Below are positions 1 through 8,263 of a stretch of DNA of 40,538 bases, one piece after another. Both the position numbers and the translations under genes were made by a program. The stretch is taken from contig CANKIV010000003.1 in assembly GCA_947482125.1 (NCBI GenBank), positions 1 to 40,538 on the forward strand, given 5' to 3'. Source of the stretch: Alphaproteobacteria bacterium (GTDB taxonomy: Bacteria > Pseudomonadota > Alphaproteobacteria > Micropepsales > Micropepsaceae). Position 1 is the stretch's first letter; each line of letters starts with the position of its first letter. The notes beneath the pieces were generated by a model that worked only from the letters and a program-made list of their open reading frames with translations, did no database searches and was not told the origin of the DNA.

Positions 1-435
1 ACCGGCGTGATGAACCGCATGTTCCTGGACTATGCCCCGCACAAGGGCAGCGTCGGCGGCCGCATCAATGGCGTGCTGATTTCGACCGAGCAGGGCGAAG
101 CGGTGACCTATGGCCTGTGGTACATCGAGGAACGCGGCAAGCTGTTCATCGGCACCGGCGCCAAGGTTTACGAAGGCATGATCATCGGCCAGAACGCCAA
201 GGACAATGACCTGGACGTCAATCCGCTCAAGTCTAAGCAGCTCACCAACATCCGCACCACCTCGAAGGACGAAGCCGTCAAGCTGACTCCGATCGTGCCG
301 ATGACCCTGGAACAGGCGATGGCCTATATCCAGGACGACGAGCTGGTCGAGGTGACGCCGCTGAACATCCGCCTGCGCAAGCGGGCGCTGAAGCCGCATG
401 AGCGCAAGCGCGCCAAGCAGACGGCCGACGCCTAA
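1..435 (+). CDS. typA: GTP-binding translation factor TypA/BipA, C-terminal part (5' truncated by window)
   Basis: In-frame from base 1; SVGGRINGVLISTEQGEAVTYGLWYIEERGKLFIGTGAKVYEGMIIGQNAKDNDLDVNP...KQLTNIRTTSKDEAVKLTP is the TypA C-terminal signature. Confidence 0.95.
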   Translation, partial: TGVMNRMFLDYAPHKGSVGGRINGVLISTEQGEAVTYGLWYIEERGKLFIGTGAKVYEGMIIGQNAKDNDLDVNPLKSKQLTNIRTTSKDEAVKLTPIVPMTLEQAMAYIQDDELVEVTPLNIRLRKRALKPHERKRAKQTADA

Positions 436-531
436 GGACCCCAACCGGCTCCGCCGCGGTCACGCGCCCGAGCCGTGAGGCCGCCAGCGGTTTTGCTCGC
501 CCTTGCAGGTCGCTGCGGATAGGCTTCCGCC

Positions 532-1656
532 ATGGTGCGGACATTCTTCAAAAGCGAGGCGGCCAGCGGCATTCTGCTGCTGGGGGTGACGGTGCTGGCG
601 CTGGCTGTCGCCAACTCGCCCTTGTCGGGCGCCTATTTTGATTCCCTGCATATCGTGGCCTTTGGCCTCAGCCTGCATCACTGGATCAATGACGGGTTGA
701 TGGCTTTGTTCTTCCTGCTGGTGGGGCTGGAAATCCGCCACGAGCTGAGCGAAGGCCAGCTTTCCACCTGGGCGGGCCGGGCTCTGCCGGGCGCGGCGGC
801 GCTGGGCGGCATGGTGGCGCCCGCGCTGATCTATGCCGCGCTCAACCGGGACGGCGCACTGCATGGCTGGGCCATTCCCACCGCCACCGACATCGCCTTT
901 TCGCTGGGCGTGCTGGCGATGCTGGGGTCGCGCGCGCCTGTGTCGTTGAAAATATTTCTCACCGCGCTGGCCATCATCGATGATCTGGGCGCGGTGTTGA
1001 TCATCGCGGTATTTTACGGTTCAGGCCTGTCGCCCATGTACCTGGGACTTGCCGCCGCGACACTGGCGATTCTGGAGGGGTTGAACCGGTTGGGCGTGAA
1101 ACGTCTTGCGCCCTATCTGCTGCTTGGCGCAGTGCTGTGGTTCCTTGTCCTGAAGTCCGGCATCCACGCCACCATTGCCGGCGTGCTGCTGGCCTTCGTC
1201 ATCCCCAAGGGGCGCGGTGCGGCGTCGCCGGCGCTGAAACTGGAAGAACGTCTGACGGGTGTGGTCGCCTTCTTCATCGTGCCGCTGTTCGCCTTCGCCA
1301 ATGCCGGCGTGTCGCTGGCGGGGATCACCGCCGCCACCTTCCTGCAGCCGATCACCCTGGGCGTCGCGGCGGGATTGTTCATCGGCAAGCAGATCGGAAT
1401 CTTCGGCGCCTGCTGGCTGGCGGTGAAGAGCGGGCTGGCCAGGCTGCCGGCCGGCGCCAACTGGACGGCGGTCTATGGCGTGTCGCTTTTGTGCGGCATC
1501 GGCTTCACCATCAGCCTGTTCATCGGCGCGCTGGCCTTCAGCGATGAAGCCGGCGTGGCGGCCGCCAAGCTGGGCGTGATCGCCGGCTCGTTCGTATCGG
1601 GCGTGGGCGGCTGGCTGGTGCTGAGCCGGGGCAGATTGAAAAGGCGCGCGGCATGA
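532..1656 (+). CDS. nhaA: Na+/H+ antiporter NhaA
   Basis: 374 aa polytopic protein; [45 protein letters not shown] is the NhaA signature including the paired Asp residues. Confidence 0.95.
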   Translation: MVRTFFKSEAASGILLLGVTVLALAVANSPLSGAYFDSLHIVAFGLSLHHWINDGLMALFFLLVGLEIRHELSEGQLSTWAGRALPGAAALGGMVAPALIYAALNRDGALHGWAIPTATDIAFSLGVLAMLGSRAPVSLKIFLTALAIIDDLGAVLIIAVFYGSGLSPMYLGLAAATLAILEGLNRLGVKRLAPYLLLGAVLWFLVLKSGIHATIAGVLLAFVIPKGRGAASPALKLEERLTGVVAFFIVPLFAFANAGVSLAGITAATFLQPITLGVAAGLFIGKQIGIFGACWLAVKSGLARLPAGANWTAVYGVSLLCGIGFTISLFIGALAFSDEAGVAAAKLGVIAGSFVSGVGGWLVLSRGRLKRRAA

Positions 1657-1985
1657 ATTCCCTTCTTGCTTTTGCGGGCGCGGCGGTTCTGGAGATTGCC
1701 GGCTGTTTCGCCTTCTGGTCCTGGCTGCGCCTGGACAAGCCGGCGCTTTGGCTCGTGCCGGGCATCATCGCGCTGGCCGGCTTTGCCTGGCTTCTGACAA
1801 TCGCCGACAGCCCGTTCGCCGGACGGGCTTACGCCGCCTATGGCGGCATCTACATCGCGGCAGCGCTGATCTGGGGCTGGATGATCGAAGGCCACAAGCC
1901 CGATACATGGGACCCGACCGGCGCGGCGCTGTGTCTGGCGGGAATGGCCGTTATCCTGTTCGCGCCCCGTTCGCTGCCGGCCTAG
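1653..1985 (+). CDS. YnfA/UPF0060 family small membrane protein
   Basis: 110 aa; [18 protein letters not shown]...[47 protein letters not shown] matches the UPF0060 pattern; 4-nt ATGA overlap with nhaA. Confidence 0.9.
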   Translation: MNSLLAFAGAAVLEIAGCFAFWSWLRLDKPALWLVPGIIALAGFAWLLTIADSPFAGRAYAAYGGIYIAAALIWGWMIEGHKPDTWDPTGAALCLAGMAVILFAPRSLPA

Positions 1986-2037
1986 GTCGCCGTCAGGCAC
2001 CTAGCGGGGTGCACCCGGCTGCATCTATAAACGCACC

Positions 2038-2835
2038 ATGACAGTCGAAGAAAAAATGATCGCTTTCGCGAACCGCCTGGCCGATGCCTCGGGCGCGGCG
2101 ATCCGCCCCTATTTCCGCCAGCGCATCGAGGTGACGCACAAGCCGGGCGTGCATGCCTACGATCCCGTCACCGAAGCGGACAGGGGCGCCGAGCGCGCCA
2201 TCCGCGCCATCATCGACCGCGACCGCCCCCAGGACGCGATCCTGGGCGAGGAGTATGGCGAGAAGCCCGCCGGCCTTTCCGCCAACAAGTGGCGCTGGGT
2301 TCTCGATCCGGTGGACGGCACCCGCGCCTTCATCACCGGGCGGCATGAATGGGGTTCGCTGATCGCGCTGGAGCATGACGGCGTGCCGGTGCTGGGGATT
2401 CTCGACCAGCCGGTGCTGGGCGAGCGCTTCCTGGGCGTCAATGGCCGCAGCGTCTTGACGACAGGCGAGGGCCGCACTGTGATGAAAGTGCGCGAATGTC
2501 CTGACATCAAGGACGCCATACTCTGCGCCACAGATCCGTCGGCCTATATGCCCGCCGACCAGCAGGACGCCTTCGCGCGGGTGAAAGCCAGGGCGCGCAT
2601 GACCCGTTTTCATGGCGACTGTTATATCTACGCTCTTCTGGCGATGGGTTTCATCGATGTGGTGGTCGAAAGCGCGCTCAAGCGGTGGGACATCGCGGCG
2701 CTGATTCCGATCATCGAAGGGTCGGGGGGCATCATCACCGGCTGGGACGGCGAGCCCTGGCGCGAAGGCTCCAGGACCCTGGCCTGCGGCGACAGGCGCG
2801 TGCATGCCCAGGTGATGGAATTGCTCAAGGGGTGA
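2038..2835 (+). CDS. hisN: Inositol monophosphatase-family histidinol-phosphatase
   Basis: 265 aa; DPVTEADRGAERAIR, GEEYGE, WVLDPVDGTRAFITG and WDIAALIPIIEGSGGIITGWDG motifs. Confidence 0.85.
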   Translation: MTVEEKMIAFANRLADASGAAIRPYFRQRIEVTHKPGVHAYDPVTEADRGAERAIRAIIDRDRPQDAILGEEYGEKPAGLSANKWRWVLDPVDGTRAFITGRHEWGSLIALEHDGVPVLGILDQPVLGERFLGVNGRSVLTTGEGRTVMKVRECPDIKDAILCATDPSAYMPADQQDAFARVKARARMTRFHGDCYIYALLAMGFIDVVVESALKRWDIAALIPIIEGSGGIITGWDGEPWREGSRTLACGDRRVHAQVMELLKG

Positions 2836-2982
2836 GGAGCGGCGCGCAACAGCGCGTGAGCCCGCAGTACAGGCGGCGGGCCGGGGGCCGTCACAATAGC
2901 TTCACGAAACAAATCCCGCCCATTAACCGGGCACTCATTCGCGCCCCGTTAGCGTTGGCACAACGCAAGAACGGGGTCCTGT

Positions 2983-3345
2983 GTGCGGCACGAAGACGAC
3001 AGCGCAGCAAATCGCGACGTGCTGACAGCGGGCATGCTGGCGGCGCGCACGTCCTGCTTGAGCGAGCGCACCAGTTGCGGCGAGTGTTTCGACTGGCTTG
3101 TCGGCCACCCCGGCGTCAGCGCGGTAGCCATTGTCGACAGCCGCAGCGGCGCGATCCTGGGCCTGGTCAACCGCTTCATCTTCTTGGCCCGCTATGCGCG
3201 CCAGTATGTGCCCGAGCTGTTTCGCAGGAAATCCATCCTGCGGCTGGCCAATCCCGCGCCCCTGATCGTGGACGAGAAAGTGCAGGTGGCCGATCTGGGG
3301 CCAGGCGCAGCGCGCCCATCTCTGAAGGTGCCGCGGTGCGGATGA
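2983..3345 (+). CDS. Short CBS-like domain protein resembling the N-terminal sensory domain of GGDEF proteins (no GGDEF present)
   Basis: VSAVAIVDSRSGAILGLVNRFIFLARYARQYVPELFRRKSILRLANPAPLIVDEKVQVADLG; start uncertain (GTG at 2983 or downstream ATG). Confidence 0.5.
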   Translation: MRHEDDSAANRDVLTAGMLAARTSCLSERTSCGECFDWLVGHPGVSAVAIVDSRSGAILGLVNRFIFLARYARQYVPELFRRKSILRLANPAPLIVDEKVQVADLGPGAARPSLKVPRCG

Positions 3346-3596
3346 ATGCCGATAGCCAGGCCCAGACCACCCAGCCTGCGCAACAGGCCGTGGTGATCCC
3401 GGAGCGGGTGTCGCCGACCCCGTCGCCGTCTGACGTGGCCATCGCCAATCCGCAGTCCAGCGTGGCGGTCTCGCCGAACGCGGTCACCGCGCAGGACATG
3501 CCGGCCCAGGCCGCGATGCCCGATGCGGCGCAGCCGGAAGCCGCGGCTCCCGCCCAGGCCCAGCCCGAACAGCCGGCTGGCCAGGTCGCGCAGTAA
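3342..3596 (+). CDS. Pro/Ala/Gln-rich, probably disordered hypothetical protein
   Basis: ATG at 3342 overlaps the preceding stop codon (ATGA); followed by a strong terminator. Composition is low complexity, so coding status is uncertain. Confidence 0.4.
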   Translation: MNADSQAQTTQPAQQAVVIPERVSPTPSPSDVAIANPQSSVAVSPNAVTAQDMPAQAAMPDAAQPEAAAPAQAQPEQPAGQVAQ

Positions 3597-3615
3597 CAGC
3601 GTTGTTGTGAAAAAG

Positions 3616-3648
3616 AGCCGCGCTCCTAACCGGGCGCGGTTTTTTTTT
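3616..3648 (+). terminator. Rho-independent terminator
   Basis: CCGCGC/GCGCGG stem followed by a run of nine T. Confidence 0.75.
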
Positions 3649-4567
3649 GTCCGGCCGCGAAAGCGTCGAACGCTTCCCAGAACTTCGCGCGGATGGCGTT
3701 CTTCTCCATCAGGATTTCGTGGCCCGCATCCGCGACCTCGACATATTGCGCATTGGGCGCGCGCGCCGCGAAGGCCCTGGCTTCGGGCGTCAGGCAGATG
3801 CGGTCCTTGCCTGCGCCCACCACCAGCAGCGGCGTGGTGATCGTCTCGGCCTGGCCGCGCAGCCACTTCATCGAGCGGATGGCCGCCGCCAGCCAGCCCC
3901 AGGTCGCGCCCGCCAGGCGCAGGTCGGGATTTTCCCGCAGCAGCATCTGGGTACGCTCGAAACGCTGCGGGTCGGAGGTGACCAGCTGGGTGGAGAAGGA
4001 GACATTGTGGGGATCGCGCGCCTCCATCCCCCAGACCCAACCGCCACGGTTGCCGCGCCAGATTTCAAACGCCGTAACCGCCGCCACCAGGAACTGGCGC
4101 TGGCCGCGCAGCGAGATGGCGATCATCGGCGCGTTCAGAACGCACCAGGCGAAACGCGCGGGATTGTGGGCGAGGGCGCGCAGCAGATTGTGTGCCCCCA
4201 TGGAGTGGGCCAGCGCCACCGGCCTTTCGCCCGGCGCCAGCATGGGGGTGACGATCCAGTTCAGCAGCGTGTCCAGGTCCTGGTCGTATTCGGAGAAATC
4301 GCCGATGAAGCTCTTGCGGTGATCGTCGGCCAGCAGCCGGGCGCTGCCGCCCTGGCCGCGCCAGTCCATCGTCGCCACCGCGAAACCGCGCCCCCGCAGT
4401 TCGTCGATCACCTCGAAATACTTCTCGATGAATTCGGTCTGGCCGTTGAGGAGGACGCAGACCCCCTTGCGCGCCACGCCAGGGTCGGCGTCGAAGCGGG
4501 CGGCGCGCAGCTGCGCCCCCACCGCCTTGATGGGCACCGGATCGAACAGGGTGGCGGCGGGGACCAT
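3626..4567 (-). CDS. Alpha/beta hydrolase (lysophospholipase / monoacylglycerol lipase-like)
   Basis: 313 aa; GRGFAVATMDWRGQGGSARLL, ALAHSMGAHNLLR nucleophile elbow, VVGAGKDRI and DAGHEILME. Confidence 0.88.
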   Translation of the reverse strand: MVPAATLFDPVPIKAVGAQLRAARFDADPGVARKGVCVLLNGQTEFIEKYFEVIDELRGRGFAVATMDWRGQGGSARLLADDHRKSFIGDFSEYDQDLDTLLNWIVTPMLAPGERPVALAHSMGAHNLLRALAHNPARFAWCVLNAPMIAISLRGQRQFLVAAVTAFEIWRGNRGGWVWGMEARDPHNVSFSTQLVTSDPQRFERTQMLLRENPDLRLAGATWGWLAAAIRSMKWLRGQAETITTPLLVVGAGKDRICLTPEARAFAARAPNAQYVEVADAGHEILMEKNAIRAKFWEAFDAFAAGQKKTAPG

Positions 4568-4652
4568 GGAAAAAATTCACGGAATCGGGGGTTTCCTAGG
4601 CACTTAAACCGGTATTTCAAGGCCGGCAAAGGGTCTTGAAGGGCCTTTTTCC

Positions 4653-4746
4653 TTTCCTAAATACGGTTTGCCGGGCGCCTTTTGGGCCCGGTTCCATGCC
4701 CGGCGCGGGCCTTTCCGGCGGGGCGAACCGCAACGCTTTTAGGAGG
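4653..4746 (+). promoter_or_regulatory. Candidate RNA thermometer / SD-sequestering 5' leader of hsp20
   Basis: TTTCCTAAA (4653-4661) can pair with TTTAGGAGG (4738-4746), which contains the SD, and encloses a CGGGC(G)CC-TTTT-GGGCCCG hairpin. Confidence 0.35.
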
Positions 4747-4753
4747 TTGTCTC

Positions 4754-5191
4754 ATGCGTATTGATTATTCCCCGTTCTACCGTTCCACGGTCGGCTTCGA
4801 CCATCTTCTCAACCTGCTCGACACCAGCGCCGACCAGGGCTATCCGCCCTACAACATCGAGCGCAGCGACGAGAATAATTACCGCGTCACCGTCGCGGTC
4901 GCCGGCTTTGCCGAGAAGGACCTGTCGGTGGATGTGAAGGACCGGGTGCTGACCGTCTCGGGCAAGAAGGAAGAGGCCGAAAAGCCGACCTTCCTGCACC
5001 AGGGCATCGCCGGGCGCGCCTTTGAGCGCAGTTTCCAGCTGGCCGAGCATGTCGAAGTGAAGGCGGCAAGGCTGGAAAACGGCCTGCTCCATGTCGACCT
5101 GGAGCGCCGCGTGCCGGAGGAAAAAAAGCCCCGCCGCATCGCCATCAATGCTCCGGACCTCAAGACCATTGAAGGTTCGAAGGCGGCCTGA
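4754..5191 (+). CDS. Small heat-shock protein, Hsp20/IbpA family
   Basis: MRIDYSPFYRSTVGFDHLLNLLD...YPPYNIERSDENNYRVTVAVAGFAEKDLSVDVKDRVLTVSGKK; AGGAGG SD at 4741. Confidence 0.95.
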   Translation: MRIDYSPFYRSTVGFDHLLNLLDTSADQGYPPYNIERSDENNYRVTVAVAGFAEKDLSVDVKDRVLTVSGKKEEAEKPTFLHQGIAGRAFERSFQLAEHVEVKAARLENGLLHVDLERRVPEEKKPRRIAINAPDLKTIEGSKAA

Positions 5192-5215
5192 CGGTCCCTT
5201 GTGGTATTCAGCAAG

Positions 5216-5250
5216 ATCGGGGGCATCCTTTGGGGTGCCCCCGATTTTTT
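5216..5250 (+). terminator. Rho-independent terminator after hsp20
   Basis: ATCGGGGGCATCC-TTT-GGGGTGCCCCCGAT followed by TTTTT. Confidence 0.9.
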
Positions 5251-5286
5251 GTTAGGTTATCAGGGTAAACACTGCTTCGGTCCTGT

Positions 5287-6168
5287 ATGGCGATCTGGCC
5301 GCAAAACCTGGCGACCCCCAAGTACCCCTCCGGCATCGAAGAGGTGCGGGCGCGCTATGCCGCCATGTTCGTCCGGTTCGGCGCGGCGTCGGGGGCGCTG
5401 GATGTCAGCCCCGGCCAGCTTGGCCCCATCGGCGGGGAATGGGTGCGCGCGCCCGGCAGCGATCCGGCCCGCACCATCCTCTATTTCCATGGCGGCGGCT
5501 TTGTCGCCGGCAGCCCCGAAACCCATCGCCCCCTGGTGGGAAAGCTGGTGGAAGCCAGCGGCGTCGGCGCCTTTTCCGTCGGCTACCGTCTGGCGCCGGA
5601 ATGTTTCTTTCCCGCCGCGGTGCGCGACGGCATCGACAGCTATCGCGCCCTTCTCGCCAAGGGCATGCCGGCCACCTCGATCATCCTGGCGGGCGACGAG
5701 GCGGGCGGGGGGCTGGCCTTTGCGGTGGCGCTGGCGGTGCGCAATGCCGGCCTGGAAATGCCCGGCGGTATCGCGGCCATGTCGCCCTGGGCCGACCTGT
5801 CGCTGTCGGGTCTGTCGGTGCTGGGCAACCGCCGCACCGACACCGCGCTGGAATGGGAAAGCCTGTTCCTCTGCGCCCGCAGCTATCTGCGAAAATCCAA
5901 TCCCTGCGATGCCTATGCCTCGCCGGCTTGGTCCAGCCTCAGCGGCTTTCCGCCGGTGATGGTCCATGCCGGGTCCACCGAAATATTGCGCGACGACGCG
6001 TCGAAGCTGGGCGACCGCGCCGCCGACGCCAATGTCTCGGTCAGTGTCGAGATCTATGACGGGATGGGCCACCTGTTCCAGATGGATGCAGGGCGCAACG
6101 AGGCCAAGGTCTCGCTGTCGCGCCTGGCCCAGTTCATCCGCGCCAAGAGCGCGGTGATGGCGGCCTGA
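5287..6168 (+). CDS. HSL-family (alpha/beta hydrolase fold-3) esterase homologue with substituted nucleophile
   Basis: LYFHGGGFVAGSPETHRPL oxyanion motif; GDEAGGG where the family has GDSAGG; YDGMGHLFQM histidine retained. Confidence 0.88.
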   Translation: MAIWPQNLATPKYPSGIEEVRARYAAMFVRFGAASGALDVSPGQLGPIGGEWVRAPGSDPARTILYFHGGGFVAGSPETHRPLVGKLVEASGVGAFSVGYRLAPECFFPAAVRDGIDSYRALLAKGMPATSIILAGDEAGGGLAFAVALAVRNAGLEMPGGIAAMSPWADLSLSGLSVLGNRRTDTALEWESLFLCARSYLRKSNPCDAYASPAWSSLSGFPPVMVHAGSTEILRDDASKLGDRAADANVSVSVEIYDGMGHLFQMDAGRNEAKVSLSRLAQFIRAKSAVMAA

Positions 6169-6228
6169 GCAGCCCAGCCTCATCCAGACCGAGCAGTGCG
6201 TCGGCTACCGCTTGCGCGCCGACGGCGC

Positions 6229-6891
6229 CTAGGCGGGCTCGGCAAAAAGCCATTTCAGCATCGGCCCCGCGGCGGCGGCGGCCAGCAGCTGCGCGGCGAT
6301 GAAGCCCGGCGCGGATGCGGGCGCAATTCCGGAAAAGCTGTCGGTGAGCGCGCGGGCAATGGTGACGGCGGGATTGGCGAAGGAGGTCGAGGCGGTGAAC
6401 CAGTAGGCCCCGGTGATATAAAGCCCCACCAGCATGGGGATGGAGGCTGGCGCGAAACGCAGCCCGCCCGCGATGGCGCCTAGCAATCCCAGCGTGGCGA
6501 TGGCCTCCGCCAGCCATTGTGGCGGGCCGTCGCGCAGATGGGTCGAGACTTCCAGCACCGGCATGGCGAACATCAGATGGGTGAGCCATACGCCGATGAT
6601 GGCTGCGATGATCTGCACCAACGCGTACCGCGCCGCGACCCGCCATTCCATCTCGCCGCGCAGCGCGAAGAACAGGGATACGGCGGGATTGAAATGCGCG
6701 CCCGACAGCGGACCCAGGATGGTGATCAGCACCACCAGCGCCGCCCCGGTGGCAATGGCGTTGGCCAGCAGCGCTATCCCCATGTTTCCGCCCGCCAAGC
6801 GTTCGGCCATGATCCCCGAACCCACCACCGCGATCAGCAGGAACGCCGTGCCAAGAAATTCCGCCGCGAGGCGGCGTTGACCGCGGGCCAT
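6229..6891 (-). CDS. aqpS: Aquaglyceroporin/aquaporin family channel, AqpS-like, in the ars operon
   Basis: Two NPA motifs (SGAHFNPAVS and TSFANPAVTIAR); directly downstream of two arsenate reductase genes. Confidence 0.88.
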   Translation of the reverse strand: MARGQRRLAAEFLGTAFLLIAVVGSGIMAERLAGGNMGIALLANAIATGAALVVLITILGPLSGAHFNPAVSLFFALRGEMEWRVAARYALVQIIAAIIGVWLTHLMFAMPVLEVSTHLRDGPPQWLAEAIATLGLLGAIAGGLRFAPASIPMLVGLYITGAYWFTASTSFANPAVTIARALTDSFSGIAPASAPGFIAAQLLAAAAAGPMLKWLFAEPA

Positions 6892-6893
6892 TG

Positions 6894-7313
6894 CTAGATC
6901 AACCGCATGCCGTTGCTGTCTACCACCCGCTCGCCATCTTCCTTGGTGAACGCGCCGCGCTGGGAGGAGGGCAGGATGTCCAGCACCTCTTCGGACGGGC
7001 GGCACAGTTTTGCTCCCAGCGGGGCGATGACAATGGGCCGGTTGATAAGAATGGGATGGGCCATCATTGCGTCGATCAGTTCGTCATCGGTCCTAGCCGG
7101 ATCGCCGAGACCCAGTTCCTGGTAGGGCGTGCCCTTTTCCCGCAGGAGTTGCCGGGGCGTCAAACCCATCAAGCGCAGCAGCACGACCAGTTCCGCGCGG
7201 CGGGGCGGTGTCTTCAGATATTCGATGATCTGCGGCTCGTTGCCGGAATTGCGGATCATCGCCAGCGTGTTGCGGGACGTGGCGCAATCGGGATTGTGAT
7301 AAATGGTAATCAT
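6894..7313 (-). CDS. arsC: Arsenate reductase, glutaredoxin-dependent ArsC type
   Basis: MITIYHNPDCATSRNTLAMIRNSG...HPILINRPIVIAPLGAKLCRPSEEVLDIL; ATG overlaps the upstream stop (ATGA). Confidence 0.93.
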   Translation of the reverse strand: MITIYHNPDCATSRNTLAMIRNSGNEPQIIEYLKTPPRRAELVVLLRLMGLTPRQLLREKGTPYQELGLGDPARTDDELIDAMMAHPILINRPIVIAPLGAKLCRPSEEVLDILPSSQRGAFTKEDGERVVDSNGMRLI

Positions 7314-7798
7314 GAGTGCTTGGCGATATCCGATACCTGATGCTGCAGGGAAAGCCGGTCCAGTCCCGACATTTTCAGATTGGCGAAGGCGGAAAGCCGG
7401 TTGTTGAGCATGCGGTAGGTGTCGGCGAAGGCCACCGCGATTTCGGCGGGGCTGCCTTCGGCCGCCGCCGGATCGGGCATGCCCCAATGGGCGGTCATCG
7501 GCTGGCCGGGCCAGACCGGGCAGACTTCGCCCGCCGCATTGTCGCAAACGGTGATGACGAAATCGAGCTTGGGCGAATCCGGCTTGGCGAATTCATCCCA
7601 GGGCTTGGAACGAAACTGGCTGATGTCGTAATCCAGCCGCCCCAGCAATTCGAGCGCGTGCGGATTCACTTCGCCCCGGGGCTGCGATCCGGCGGAATAG
7701 GCCTTGAAGCGTCCGGCGCCGATTTTGTTCAGGATCGCCTCGGCGAGGATGGATCGCGCCGAGTTGCCGGTGCAGAGAAACAGGACATTGTAGGTCAT
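7310..7798 (-). CDS. Low-molecular-weight protein tyrosine phosphatase-like arsenate reductase
   Basis: MTYNVLFLCTGNSARSILAEAIL (CX5R loop), FVITVCDNAAGEVCPVWPGQPMTAHWGMPDP. Confidence 0.92.
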   Translation of the reverse strand: MTYNVLFLCTGNSARSILAEAILNKIGAGRFKAYSAGSQPRGEVNPHALELLGRLDYDISQFRSKPWDEFAKPDSPKLDFVITVCDNAAGEVCPVWPGQPMTAHWGMPDPAAAEGSPAEIAVAFADTYRMLNNRLSAFANLKMSGLDRLSLQHQVSDIAKHS

Positions 7799-8151
7799 GC
7801 GCGCAGCCGTTTTTTGGGTGGGCAGCAGCCGGTGGCGACGGATGCCAGCGGCGCACAGATTTCGGGGCGTCCGCCGCAGCAATCTTCCGTCAAGAACACC
7901 AGGAGGGCGCTCATCGCGTCGAAATCCGCCGCATAGATGATGGAGCGTCCGTCGCGGCGGGCGCGGATCAGGCCGGCGTTGGACAGGAGCAGAAGCTGCG
8001 CCGACATGGTGTTGGGCGCGGTCTTGAGCTTGCGGGCGATATCGCCTGCCGCCATGCCGTCCGGCCCGCACCGAACCAGCAGGCGAAACACCGCCAGCCG
8101 CCCGTCCTGCGCCAGTGCCGAGAGTTTCTGAACGGCTTTTTCCGATTCCAT
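7795..8151 (-). CDS. arsR: ArsR-family transcriptional regulator
   Basis: Winged-helix pattern LRAAP-like TAPNTMSAQLLLLSNAGLIRARRDGRSIIY, with Cys-rich tail EDCCGGRPEICAPL..GCCPP; ATGA overlap with the next gene. Confidence 0.9.
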   Translation of the reverse strand: MESEKAVQKLSALAQDGRLAVFRLLVRCGPDGMAAGDIARKLKTAPNTMSAQLLLLSNAGLIRARRDGRSIIYAADFDAMSALLVFLTEDCCGGRPEICAPLASVATGCCPPKKRLRA

Positions 8152-8176
8152 ATTTCATAGATTATGGAAATATGGA
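8147..8176. promoter_or_regulatory. Putative ArsR operator (inverted repeat)
   Basis: TCCATATTTCATA-GAT-TATGGAAATATGGA, near-perfect dyad that includes the arsR start codon. Confidence 0.55.
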
Positions 8177-8263
8177 CGCAAGTCAATCCTGCAGACCGCG
8201 ATCAGGCCGAGATGTCGAGCTGCCTGCCCAGATCGCTTGCAGGAGACCGGCTGATGTCCGTGT

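Noticed and set aside
2955-2972. TTGGCACAACGCAAG as a sigma-54 promoter
   Set aside because: The -24 element TGGCAC is present but the -12 TTGC element is not.
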